A stretch of DNA of 64,000 bases from an uncultured Halieaceae bacterium (lineage in GTDB: Bacteria; Pseudomonadota; Gammaproteobacteria; Pseudomonadales; Halieaceae). A program made the position numbers and the translations under genes. Positions 46,159 through 54,872 of the stretch are shown in pieces. The DNA is taken from assembly GCA_938074045.1 (NCBI GenBank), contig CALJGI010000022.1:20443-84442 (forward strand), written 5' to 3'. The notes under the pieces were generated by a model, which saw only the letters and a program-made list of their open reading frames with translations, was not told where the DNA came from and searched no databases. The stretch's first letter is position 1. Every line of letters starts with the position of its first letter.

Positions 46159-46611
46159 TTAACTGCCCTGGGGTACCGCGGCGACAAACATGGGATTTTG
46201 CTTGAGGCCGATGCGTAACAGGCAGTACAACATAAGCCCCGCTGGCCCAGCCATGAGTGTTGCGAACAGACAGGGCAGGGTCAGCCAGTGGTTGATGCCT
46301 TGTGCTTTGGCGTCGCGCACTATCCAGGCGCCGATGAACAGGTCAAATACCAGATAGTGAACCCAACCCGCCAGCAATGCGATGGGTGACTGGAACAATA
46401 GCCCGACGCCTTCAAGGCTGCCAAATCCTGCGCCTTCGGCAGCGGGAGGGCCGAAGAACAAAGCCCAGACATAAACGGGCCCCAGTAAGCAGGGGATCCA
46501 GATGGCGTGCACCAGCCACTGCGTTACCTTGTGATGGGGTAGTATGGCGATCAGTATCCAGGCGGGTATGACGGCGGTGTTTACTATCTGGAAAAGCGTT
46601 TCGGGGTTCAT
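46159..46611 (-). CDS. ABA4-like membrane protein (DUF4281)
   Basis: A 150-residue protein with four predicted membrane helices. The N-terminus ETLFQIVNTAVIPAWILIA and the segment WVHYLVFDLFIGAWIVRDAK identify the ABA4/DUF4281 family, with the later GPAGLMLYCLLR also conserved. Plant ABA4 is needed for neoxanthin formation; bacterial members are mostly uncharacterised and no carotenoid gene is visible in this window. It is convergent with the LLM oxidoreductase gene, 19 bases apart. Confidence 0.82.
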   Translation of the reverse strand: MNPETLFQIVNTAVIPAWILIAILPHHKVTQWLVHAIWIPCLLGPVYVWALFFGPPAAEGAGFGSLEGVGLLFQSPIALLAGWVHYLVFDLFIGAWIVRDAKAQGINHWLTLPCLFATLMAGPAGLMLYCLLRIGLKQNPMFVAAVPQGS

Positions 46612-46677
46612 TGTCTGACCTATTATTTTTCGGAGGTTTGAAAGACGAGTCCGGTGATACGTCGTCTGTCTGTTTAA

Positions 46678-48162
46678 TCAAAATACTGAGTAGGGGAAGA
46701 GTTGCGAGAGCGGTAATTCCTTGTTCCGCCACTTGCGCACTCTAGTCAATGAGTCTATCAGATTCGCCTCAAATGCTGGATTGCTTGCCAATTCCGGATC
46801 GAAGATGTCGCTTATATTCAGGAATCCCCTGACTACATTTGCAGAATCCAAGGATCGAATATCGGGTTCCCGCTCAAATTTTGCTGCGAGAGGGTCGATG
46901 ATGTCGCGATCGCATAAAAGCGAATCACTGAGGTACTCGAACCAGCAAGCCAGAGACAGACACAACCCGGTAATCGGACGTCCGCGATCTAGGTTGTGTC
47001 GAACAGTCGGCAAAATTCGCTCGGGAATTTTCTGGGATCCATCCCACGCTATCTGTTCCAACTGGTGCTTTATGGCCGGGTTTCCAAGTCTATCCAGGAG
47101 ACCTTTGATGTAGTCCGGGATATTCAATTCACTCGGGGGTGTAAATGACCCGGCGATTTCCTTGAGGGCAAGCTGTTCGATAAACTGGTGAAAATGTGGA
47201 TTACTGCTCGCTTCGTAGGTCGTGCTAAAGCCAGCCAGGGAGCCCGAATAGGCCAGGGTCGAGTGGAGCCCATTTAACAGGCGCAACTTGGCTTTCTCGA
47301 ACCCGGCAACGTTGTCGGTAAACAAAACCCCTGCGACTTCCCAATCGGGGCGTTCACCCTGCCAGTTTTCATCGATTACCCACTGACTGAATGTCTCGCG
47401 CTGAATGGGCCAACGGTCCGCGACTCCCAGGGCTTCAGATACTGATGCTATGTCAGCGGGTTCTGTCTTGGGGGTAATGCTGTCCACCATGGAATTGGGG
47501 AAGGAGACGTTCTCGTCAATCCAGGTGGCGAGATCAGTATCGATATGCTGTGCGTACTGCAGTACCGCCTTCCGCAGCTTGTCTCCGTTCTCTGAGACAT
47601 TGTCACAGCTCAGCACGTTAAATGGCTGGGTATCATTCGCGTATCGCAGTCGTAATCCCTCGCAGAGTAAACCGATGGCGGAGCGGGGGTGCTGCGGATT
47701 GGCAAGATCATACGCAATGTCCAGATGCGATAGATTCAGTGCGCCGGCCACATCGAGGCAGTAACCTTTTTCTGTGACCGTAAGGGAGACGATTTTTGTC
47801 TCAGGAGCACTCATGCGGGTGAGAATAACCTGATCATCCTGGCCGGCGACGAGAATTTCCTTGAGCGCGCCAATGATCTGGTAGCTGGTTTGGCTGTCGA
47901 GGATTGCGAGTGTATACAGGTAGTCTTGCTCAAGCAGTTTATCTCTCGCATCGGGACTACGCATGGACACGCCGCATATACCCCAGTTTCCGCCTGAGAT
48001 ATTCATAGCATTCTCGGTGTATACCGCCTGGTGCGCCCGGTGAAAAGCTCCTGGACCAAGGTGCACAATACCAATCCCCGTGTTGTGACGGTCGTATTCA
48101 GGGATTGTGACCCCGGTAATATTTGCGAGGGCTGGCAGGCTCTTCGGGCCGAGCAGTTTCAT
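46678..48162 (-). CDS. uxuB: Mannitol dehydrogenase family protein, probable fructuronate reductase
   Basis: NAD-dependent long-chain polyol dehydrogenase that would reduce fructuronate to mannonate. The N-terminal Rossmann region has GIGIVHLGPGAFHRAHQAVY, and the catalytic signature K-x5-N-x2-H is in KLRLLNGLHST. The ATG at 48162 gives about 494 residues and a normal N-terminus; the in-frame TTG at 48207 would add 15 residues without a better ribosome-binding site. The function is assigned from the divergent uxaC-uxuA genes; a mannitol dehydrogenase is the alternative. Confidence 0.88.
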   Translation of the reverse strand: MKLLGPKSLPALANITGVTIPEYDRHNTGIGIVHLGPGAFHRAHQAVYTENAMNISGGNWGICGVSMRSPDARDKLLEQDYLYTLAILDSQTSYQIIGALKEILVAGQDDQVILTRMSAPETKIVSLTVTEKGYCLDVAGALNLSHLDIAYDLANPQHPRSAIGLLCEGLRLRYANDTQPFNVLSCDNVSENGDKLRKAVLQYAQHIDTDLATWIDENVSFPNSMVDSITPKTEPADIASVSEALGVADRWPIQRETFSQWVIDENWQGERPDWEVAGVLFTDNVAGFEKAKLRLLNGLHSTLAYSGSLAGFSTTYEASSNPHFHQFIEQLALKEIAGSFTPPSELNIPDYIKGLLDRLGNPAIKHQLEQIAWDGSQKIPERILPTVRHNLDRGRPITGLCLSLACWFEYLSDSLLCDRDIIDPLAAKFEREPDIRSLDSANVVRGFLNISDIFDPELASNPAFEANLIDSLTRVRKWRNKELPLSQLFPYSVF

Positions 48163-48286
48163 AGGGTTGTCAAAAGTTATACAAGAAGGACGTATTGTAC
48201 TTAGCAAACCCTGCTCTGGTATATTCCTACTGTTCTATTTCCCAGCGCCCTGACTGACCGGATTGGCCGCAGAGATTCCCGAGTAC

Positions 48287-49702
48287 ATGCCGAAAAAACT
48301 TCTATTGCATCACGATCGCTTGTTTTCCAGCGATGAGAAACAGCGAGCCATCGCCAGAAACCTGTACCAGCAGGTGGCGCATCTTCCCATTATCAGTCCC
48401 CATGGCCACACGGATGCCTCCTGGTTTTCCGGCAACGAGCCGTTTTCAGATGCCGTTGAATTACTGATCAAGCCTGATCACTATGTCTTCAGAATGCTTT
48501 TCAGCCAGGGTGTTTCTCTGGAACAGCTGGGCATTGCCCGAATGGATGGCGGTCCGGTGGAGCAGGACAAGCGAAAAACCTGGCAGCTATTTGCCGACAA
48601 TTATCCACTGTTTCGCGGTACGCCTTCGCGCATGTGGCTGGATACTGTTTTTTCACAGGTGTTTGGCTTTGAGCATGCTCTGTGCTCCGAAAATGCGGAC
48701 GATTACTTCGACAGGATCAATGAAAGCCTGGCTACTGATGCATTTCGGCCACGGGCACTCTTTGAGAGATTCAATATCGAGGTGCTTTCAACCACGGAAT
48801 CCCCGCTGGATAACCTGGAGCACCATAGAAAGATAGCCGAGAGTGGCTGGGCTGGTCGGGTTATCTCCGCGTATCGCCCGGATCCGGTGGTTGATCCTGA
48901 GTTTGAAGGCTTTGTAGACGCGGTTAACCATCTGGGAGAACTCACCGGTGAGGATGTATCAACTTTCAGCGGATATCTGGCGGCGCATCGCGCACGCCGG
49001 GCCTTTTTTAAATCCACTGGCGTCACCTCCACCGATCACGGCCACCCGACGGCGTTAACACTGGATCTCCCGACAGCAGAAATAGAAGCCTTGTATGCCA
49101 TCGTACGTAAAGGCGACGCGACAGCCGCGCAGGCCGAAGTCTTCCGTGCTCATATGCTGACGGAAATGGCGGGGATGAGTCTGGAGGACGGCCTGGTTAT
49201 GCAGCTTCACCCCGGCTCTTCACGCAATCACAACGCCAGCCTGTTTCAACAATTTGGTCGCGACAAGGGCGCAGACATACCACTGGCGACATCGTATGTG
49301 GAGCAACTTAAACCGTTGCTCGATAAATATGGGAATGCGACCGACTTCACCCTGATATTGTTTACACTGGATGAGACAACCTATAGCCGCGAGCTGGCAC
49401 CCATGGCGGGGCATTATCCCTGCCTTCGTGTCGGCCCGCCCTGGTGGTTTCACGACAGTCCTGAGGGGATGCGGCGATTTCGTCAGCAGGTGACGGAGAC
49501 GGCTGGTTTCTACAATACAGTGGGTTTTAACGACGATACTCGGGCTTTCCTGTCCATACCTGCCCGTCATGATGTGGCCCGCCGCATGGATTGCAACTGG
49601 CTGGCGGAATTGGTGTGTGATCACCGGCTGGACATGGAGGAAGCTGAGCAGATCGCCTTCGATCTCACCTATCAATTGGCCAAGGATGCGTACAAATTAT
49701 GA
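48287..49702 (+). CDS. uxaC: Glucuronate isomerase UxaC
   Basis: Isomerises D-glucuronate to D-fructuronate (or galacturonate to tagaturonate), the first step of hexuronate breakdown. The amidohydrolase-fold protein has the metal site in PIISPHGHTDASWFSG, and KPDHYVFRMLFSQGVSLEQLG is a family hallmark. LHPGSSRNHNASLFQQFG and the late VGPPWWFHDSPEGM are also conserved. The ATG at 48287 (471 residues) yields the N-terminus PKKLLLHHDRLFSSD; a TTG eight codons earlier is possible. It leads uxuA by 36 bases. Confidence 0.93.
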   Translation: MPKKLLLHHDRLFSSDEKQRAIARNLYQQVAHLPIISPHGHTDASWFSGNEPFSDAVELLIKPDHYVFRMLFSQGVSLEQLGIARMDGGPVEQDKRKTWQLFADNYPLFRGTPSRMWLDTVFSQVFGFEHALCSENADDYFDRINESLATDAFRPRALFERFNIEVLSTTESPLDNLEHHRKIAESGWAGRVISAYRPDPVVDPEFEGFVDAVNHLGELTGEDVSTFSGYLAAHRARRAFFKSTGVTSTDHGHPTALTLDLPTAEIEALYAIVRKGDATAAQAEVFRAHMLTEMAGMSLEDGLVMQLHPGSSRNHNASLFQQFGRDKGADIPLATSYVEQLKPLLDKYGNATDFTLILFTLDETTYSRELAPMAGHYPCLRVGPPWWFHDSPEGMRRFRQQVTETAGFYNTVGFNDDTRAFLSIPARHDVARRMDCNWLAELVCDHRLDMEEAEQIAFDLTYQLAKDAYKL

Positions 49703-49738
49703 AGATAGCTCGACTGACTTTTTGCGGCGAGGTGAACA

Positions 49739-50941
49739 ATGCGTGAAGCATGGCGTTGGTTTGGTCCCGATGACCCGGTGAGTATCAGTGATATCAGGCA
49801 AACCGGAGCATCGGATGTCGTCAGCGCTCTGCACAATATTCCAGCTGGCGAAGTCTGGTCGCTCGAGGCGATCAGAGAGCACCAGGCATTGATAGAGAAC
49901 TGCGATGCCGATCAGACTCCCCTGAAGTGGTCAGTGGTTGAGAGTATTCCGGTGCATGAAGATGTAAAACTGGGCGCTGAAGGCTGTGAGCGCTACGTGG
50001 ATAACTGGGTAGCCAGTATGGAAAACCTGGCGGTCTGCGGCATCAAAACGATTTGTTACAACTTTATGCCGGTTATTGACTGGACGCGCACAGATCTGGC
50101 TTATCAATTGCCCAGTGGTGGTTTCGCGCTGCGTTTTGATCAGGAAAAATTTGCCGCTTTTGATTTATGCATATTGCAAAGAGAAGGGGCCGAGGCTGAC
50201 TATTCAGTCGCAGAGGTGGATCGCGCACGTGAACTGTTTGCACGTATGACTGAGGACGAACGGACGCTGCTGACCAACAATATTATCGCGGGTCTGCCTG
50301 GCAAGATGACAGACGCTTATGGTCTCGATACCTTTCGTGCCATGCTGTCTAAATACCGCGGTGTGGACGCCGACGCATTGCGCCAAAACCTGTTCAATTT
50401 TCTCGGGCGAGTCCTGCCTGTCGCTGAGCAACTAGGGGTGAAACTCGCCATTCATCCGGATGATCCTCCCCGGGATATGCTCGGGCTTCCCCGTATCATT
50501 TGCACCGCCAGCGATCTTGAGCTTCTCTTTCAGAGTCAGCCCAGCCCGGCTAATGGCATTACTCTCTGCGTCGGCACCTACGGCAGTCGCCCGGATAATG
50601 ATCTGCCCTCCATGGCGCAGCAGTTCGCGGCACGAATCCATTTTTCTCATCTGCGCGGTGTTACCCGTGACCCGTCGGAACAACGTTCATTCTTTGAGGC
50701 CGACCACCTTGATAGTGATATAGATATGGTGGCGGTTATCGGCGCTCTGTTGAGCGAGGAAGGGCGCCGAAGGTCTGACGACAGCGACGCCAGTGAGATT
50801 TTTATCCGACCCGACCACGGGCATCAGTTGCTGGATGACATCGGCAAACCCGTTAATCCAGGCTATTCCTGTATCGGACGCTTGAAAGGGCTGGCGGAAA
50901 TCAGGGGTGTGATCAGAGCGCTGGAACACAGGCCGGCGTGA
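49739..50941 (+). CDS. uxuA: Mannonate dehydratase UxuA
   Basis: Dehydrates D-mannonate to 2-keto-3-deoxygluconate. The 400-residue TIM-barrel enzyme begins with WRWFGPDDPVSISDIRQTGA and contains TICYNFMPVIDWTRTDLAY. Metal-site segments are KLAIHPDDPPRDMLGLPRI, IHFSHLRGVTRD and IRPDHGHQLLDD. GAGGTG precedes the ATG. With uxaC and the divergent uxuB it makes a complete path from glucuronate to KDG; the KDG kinase and aldolase are not in the window. Confidence 0.94.
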   Translation: MREAWRWFGPDDPVSISDIRQTGASDVVSALHNIPAGEVWSLEAIREHQALIENCDADQTPLKWSVVESIPVHEDVKLGAEGCERYVDNWVASMENLAVCGIKTICYNFMPVIDWTRTDLAYQLPSGGFALRFDQEKFAAFDLCILQREGAEADYSVAEVDRARELFARMTEDERTLLTNNIIAGLPGKMTDAYGLDTFRAMLSKYRGVDADALRQNLFNFLGRVLPVAEQLGVKLAIHPDDPPRDMLGLPRIICTASDLELLFQSQPSPANGITLCVGTYGSRPDNDLPSMAQQFAARIHFSHLRGVTRDPSEQRSFFEADHLDSDIDMVAVIGALLSEEGRRRSDDSDASEIFIRPDHGHQLLDDIGKPVNPGYSCIGRLKGLAEIRGVIRALEHRPA

Positions 50942-50962
50942 TTTTAGGAATGAATTGGTAGA

Positions 50963-52447
50963 ATGAATTTCTTCAGAAAATTTGCTTTGTTACTCGGCTA
51001 TCCCCTGGCAGGCGTGCTGCTGTTGGCACTGGTGGGCCTTGCTGTGCGTTATAGTCAGATCCAGTTGTCAGATCCCCCGTTGTCGCAAAAGCACCTGGAG
51101 AACAAACAGGCTTATCTACAGTCCATAGCGCCCGGCTCGACAGCACCTCCGAACATTTTGATTATTTTCTTTGACGATTTGGGGTGGGGAGATCTGTCCA
51201 GCTACGGGAATCAACTTATCGATACACCACATATTGATAGGGTCGCCGATGAAGGCGTACTAATGAGCAATTTCTATTCCGCATCTCCGGTATGCACTCC
51301 ATCCCGGGCTGCCCTCTTAACCGGGCGCTTTCCTCCTCGTACCCGCACAGATACGCATGTCTTTTTTCCGGATGCATCAATGCTGGGGACTATGCGTCGA
51401 ATGGTAGGGTGGGCCAACGAACTGCCGCGAGAGGAGATAACCATCGCAGAAGTTCTGCGCCCTGCGGGGTACCGAACCGGAATGATAGGCAAGTGGCATC
51501 TGGGTGATCGAGAAGGTCACCGACCCAATGATTTTGGTTTTGATGACTGGTATGGCGTTCTATTCAGCAATGACATGTTTCCACTGGATATGTATCGCAA
51601 TGATGGCATTGTCATCAAAGACGAGCGCGTTGGATCCTTCTTTTCCAGTGAGCGGGACGAAGCCGATCCACTGCCGGGGCAGGGGATTGATCAGACAACA
51701 TTGACGCAGATGTACACTGATCAGGCCATTGCGTTTATGGCAGAGCAGAACGAGCGCCCATTTTTTCTCTACCTTTCTCATTCTTTCCCTCACGTTCCAC
51801 ACTATCCGTCGCGGGAACATGCCAATTCATCCCGTGGTGGCGCATACGGGGATGTGGTTGAAGACCTCGATCGCAGTACCGGTCAGCTTATGGCTGCCCT
51901 GGAGCGGCTGGGCATAGCAGATAACACCCTCGTTTTCATTACCAGCGATAACGGGGCGGATTACAACGGCAGTCCCGGCATGTTGCGTGGACGCAAGGGG
52001 GATGTTCTGGAAGGTGGACAGCGGGTACCCATGATTGTGCGTTGGCCAACCCACATTCCGGAAGGTGTGATCAGTCACGAGATGGCCATGAACATTGATG
52101 TATTTCCGACACTGTTAAATCTGGTCGGCGTGAATCTGCCGGCGGATCGAACCATAGACGGGAAGGACATTGCGCCGATGTTAAGTGGGCAGACTGAAAG
52201 TCCCCACGATTACCTCTACTATTTCGCCGCAACGGAAAGCCTGCCCGCCGCAATTCGGGATGAGCGCTTCAAGCTACACGGGAAAAGCGGTGATGTCGGT
52301 CGCAATCGATCTCATCTGTCACTGCTTCACCAGGATGCTGAGAACCATGAAGTTGGTAATTTGTATCCAGAAGCCAAACAAAGACTGGAGCAGCAGCTTA
52401 TCGACATGCAGCAAGCCATAGAGGAATCACCACGCGGTTGGAAGTAA
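50963..52447 (+). CDS. Membrane-anchored type I sulfatase
   Basis: Hydrolyses a sulfate ester. The 494-residue protein has an N-terminal membrane helix (about 9-28) so the catalytic domain faces the periplasm. The metal-binding IIFFDDLGWGDLSSYG (Asp71, Asp72) precedes the sulfatase signature VCTPSRAALLTGR, where Cys111 would be converted to formylglycine. Other ligands lie in GKWHLGD and ITSDNGADYNG. It follows uxuA by 21 bases, suggesting a sulfated uronic-acid-containing substrate. No formylglycine-generating enzyme lies nearby. The exact substrate cannot be read from the sequence. Confidence 0.9.
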   Translation: MNFFRKFALLLGYPLAGVLLLALVGLAVRYSQIQLSDPPLSQKHLENKQAYLQSIAPGSTAPPNILIIFFDDLGWGDLSSYGNQLIDTPHIDRVADEGVLMSNFYSASPVCTPSRAALLTGRFPPRTRTDTHVFFPDASMLGTMRRMVGWANELPREEITIAEVLRPAGYRTGMIGKWHLGDREGHRPNDFGFDDWYGVLFSNDMFPLDMYRNDGIVIKDERVGSFFSSERDEADPLPGQGIDQTTLTQMYTDQAIAFMAEQNERPFFLYLSHSFPHVPHYPSREHANSSRGGAYGDVVEDLDRSTGQLMAALERLGIADNTLVFITSDNGADYNGSPGMLRGRKGDVLEGGQRVPMIVRWPTHIPEGVISHEMAMNIDVFPTLLNLVGVNLPADRTIDGKDIAPMLSGQTESPHDYLYYFAATESLPAAIRDERFKLHGKSGDVGRNRSHLSLLHQDAENHEVGNLYPEAKQRLEQQLIDMQQAIEESPRGWK

Positions 52448-52471
52448 TCCTCCAGGCTTTTGCCGGGTGAA

Positions 52472-52789
52472 TCAGTTACGGGGCGGCAAGCTGTGCACTA
52501 TCGTGAGGGATTTCAGTTCAGCACCCGCGCGGCGGTGTTCTGACAAGGCCTGATAATCGGGGTCGTTATACCATGCAGTAGCGACATCTTCGGATGGAAA
52601 CTGAAAAATAATGATGCGGCCTGGTCTGGGCTCTGAGCCTTCCAGGTGGATGGAGCTGTCATCATAAGTAATAAACGTGCCGCCATACTTCTTTAGTATG
52701 GGAAAAAATCCCTTTTCGTAGGTTCGATAGCCGTCGTGTCCCTCTATGGGAACGAGGTTGGCAATCATGTAAACGGGTAAATCTGACAT
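52472..52789 (-). CDS. DUF1330 family protein
   Basis: A 105-residue small protein with the dimeric alpha/beta barrel fold of DUF1330. The typical elements are YMIANLVPIEGHDGYRTYEK, KKYGGTFITY, IIIFQFPSEDVATAWYNDPD, and YQALSEHRRAGAE. AAAGGAAG precedes the ATG. It is convergent with the sulfatase gene and lies 42 bases downstream of the haloalkane dehalogenase gene on the same strand. Function unknown. Confidence 0.85.
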   Translation of the reverse strand: MSDLPVYMIANLVPIEGHDGYRTYEKGFFPILKKYGGTFITYDDSSIHLEGSEPRPGRIIIFQFPSEDVATAWYNDPDYQALSEHRRAGAELKSLTIVHSLPPRN

Positions 52790-52831
52790 GTCATGCTTCC
52801 TTTAGCGTTGCGTGAGTAAAATCTACTTTAC

Positions 52832-53710
52832 CTATATGGATTTCATCCAGTTGGCGACAGCCTGACCGATCTCTACCGGTGAATCTTCCTGGATAAAGTG
52901 CAGGCCTTTGACGGTGACCTCTTCCTGGTTGGGCCACGAGCGGCAGAACTCGCGCTGCGGGCCAATCAGGATTGAGCCGGGATCTGCGTTGATAAACAGC
53001 TTGGGCATATCGCTGCCGGCCATAAAGGCGCCGTATTCTTCAACCAGACTGACAATATGCTCGGGCTCACCTTCGAGGGGTATCTGGCGTGGCCAATTCA
53101 GCAAGGGCTGCCTGTCGTCCGCTGTTTGGTGTGGAGCGCGGTAGGCATCCATTTCAGTTTCACTCAGAGTGCGGATAATGGAGCTGGGCAAGACTCCCTC
53201 GATGAACATATTGCGATTGAGAATAAGGTCTTCCCCCTTGTCAGATCGAAAACCCTTGAATATGCCTACGCCGCTCTCTGGCCAATCCGTCCAGGGCATG
53301 GGTTTGACTATGCCTTCCATATACGCGACTCCACGAGTGGCGTTGGCGTGCCTCATCGCCCACATAAACCCGATCGCGCTGCCCCAGTCGTGAATAACCA
53401 GAGTGACTTGCTGATTTGCTCCGATACTTTCCAGAAGCCCATCTACATAGCTGTAGGCGACCTCCAGCGTATAGCGTTCCGGTCCATCACTCGCCGGCAA
53501 CTTTTCGGAGTCACCCTGGCCAATGAGGTCTGGTACGATCACCCGGCCGGAAGCGGTTAACTCTGGAATCACATTACGCCACAGAAATGAGGAGGTGGGG
53601 TTGCCGTGCAATAGCACAATGGGATCGCCGACACCTTCCTCAACATAGGCGATTTGTCTGCCATTGACCGTGGCGAATTTCTTCTCGTAGTGCATTGTTT
53701 CTGCCAGCAT
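52832..53710 (-). CDS. Haloalkane dehalogenase (HLD-II type)
   Basis: Alpha/beta-hydrolase that would cleave carbon-halogen bonds with water, giving an alcohol and halide. The full HLD-II pentad is visible: nucleophile Asp108 and halide-binding Trp109 in IHDWGSAIGF, halide-binding Asn37 in LHGNPTSSFLWR, acid Glu132 in YMEGIVKP, and base His271 in GLHFIQEDSP. At 292 residues it matches DhaA/LinB length, and the sequence has no signal peptide. GAGGA lies nine bases before the ATG. Marine HLDs may act on halogenated natural products; the substrate here is not known. Confidence 0.92.
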   Translation of the reverse strand: MLAETMHYEKKFATVNGRQIAYVEEGVGDPIVLLHGNPTSSFLWRNVIPELTASGRVIVPDLIGQGDSEKLPASDGPERYTLEVAYSYVDGLLESIGANQQVTLVIHDWGSAIGFMWAMRHANATRGVAYMEGIVKPMPWTDWPESGVGIFKGFRSDKGEDLILNRNMFIEGVLPSSIIRTLSETEMDAYRAPHQTADDRQPLLNWPRQIPLEGEPEHIVSLVEEYGAFMAGSDMPKLFINADPGSILIGPQREFCRSWPNQEEVTVKGLHFIQEDSPVEIGQAVANWMKSI

Positions 53711-53866
53711 TTCTCAGGTTCCTCGTGGTGCAGAGTGATGTTTCGAACTTTTTTTGCGGCGATGACGATACCAATCATGGAAGAGAAATGCCATGCGGAA
53801 TTGCTATGGTACCCGTTTGATGTGCTTAAATGATCAACAAGATTTCCAATTCATTGTGGTTGGTTT

Positions 53867-54871
53867 ATGGATAGTCATGGCAAATGGTTGTCGCAGGTAA
53901 AAGAGGAAGTCATTGACCCTGATCGCGCGATCATAGATCCCCATCATCACCTGTGGCGCCGGGGTGACGCCTATGAATTGGCGGATCTCTGGCATGACAC
54001 CCAGTCAGGTCACAATGTGGTCGCCACCGTGTTTGTTGAATGCGGTGCTGAATACCGTCGTGAGGGACCCAAGTCATTACGGCCTGTAGGAGAGACAGAG
54101 TATGTGCGTGATGCCGCACAGTTCTCACAAACAGCCGCGGCGCCGGGCCAGCCCCCGATTCTGGCGATAGTCAGCCACGCCGATTTACAACTGGGGGCAG
54201 CGGTTGTAGACGCGTTACAGGCACACAAAGAAGCGGGAGGCGGGCTGTTGCGCGGTATTCGACACGCCACGGCTTACTACCCGGATCCTCCAGCGGTAGA
54301 TCGTTACGCGGGCAGAATAGATGGTTTGATGATGCAGCCTGATTTCAGGGCCGGATTTGCCCAGCTCGCGCCGGCGGGGTTGAGTTTTGATGCTTGGCTG
54401 TTACATCCACAAATTAAGGAATTAATCGATCTGGCTCGCCAGTTTCCGGAAACCCGGATCGTGTTTGATCACTTTGGTGGTCCACTGGGCATCGGTCCCT
54501 ATCGTGGCAAACAGGCCGAGATTTTCCCCCAATGGCAGCATGATGTGGCTGAATTGGCGCGCTGTGAAAATGTGGTTGCCAAGCTGGGCGGTCTGGCCAT
54601 GGCCATTAATGGTTGGGGCTGGGACACAAGAGACACGCCGGCGAGTTCTGATGAGATTGTCGCCGCCCATTGCGATTATTATCTGCATACCATTGATTGC
54701 TTTGGTCCTGAACGATGTATGTTTGAAAGTAACTTTCCTGTGGATAAGGAATCGGTGTCCTACGGAGTGTTGTGGAATGCATTCAAAAAAATTGCCGCGC
54801 GTTATTCCGAGGACGAACAGCATGCGTTATTTTATGAGACCGCCGCTCGCACCTACCGGATATCAGTCTGA
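53867..54871 (+). CDS. Amidohydrolase-family TIM-barrel protein
   Basis: A 334-residue metal-dependent hydrolase of the amidohydrolase-2 type. The metal motif DPHHHLW is at residues 24-30, FDHFGGPLGIGPY supplies a later ligand region, and MFESNFPVDK the final aspartate-containing segment. It has no signal peptide. It is divergent from the dehalogenase gene and ends one base before the DUF3604 start, so these two are co-transcribed. Related enzymes hydrolyse lactones or decarboxylate; the substrate is not known. Confidence 0.87.
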   Translation: MDSHGKWLSQVKEEVIDPDRAIIDPHHHLWRRGDAYELADLWHDTQSGHNVVATVFVECGAEYRREGPKSLRPVGETEYVRDAAQFSQTAAAPGQPPILAIVSHADLQLGAAVVDALQAHKEAGGGLLRGIRHATAYYPDPPAVDRYAGRIDGLMMQPDFRAGFAQLAPAGLSFDAWLLHPQIKELIDLARQFPETRIVFDHFGGPLGIGPYRGKQAEIFPQWQHDVAELARCENVVAKLGGLAMAINGWGWDTRDTPASSDEIVAAHCDYYLHTIDCFGPERCMFESNFPVDKESVSYGVLWNAFKKIAARYSEDEQHALFYETAARTYRISV

Positions 54872-54872
54872 T

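Noticed and set aside
54465..54872. Upstream extension of the DUF3604 frame
   Set aside because: It runs inside the amidohydrolase gene in another frame and would bury the clear signal peptide that starts at 54873.
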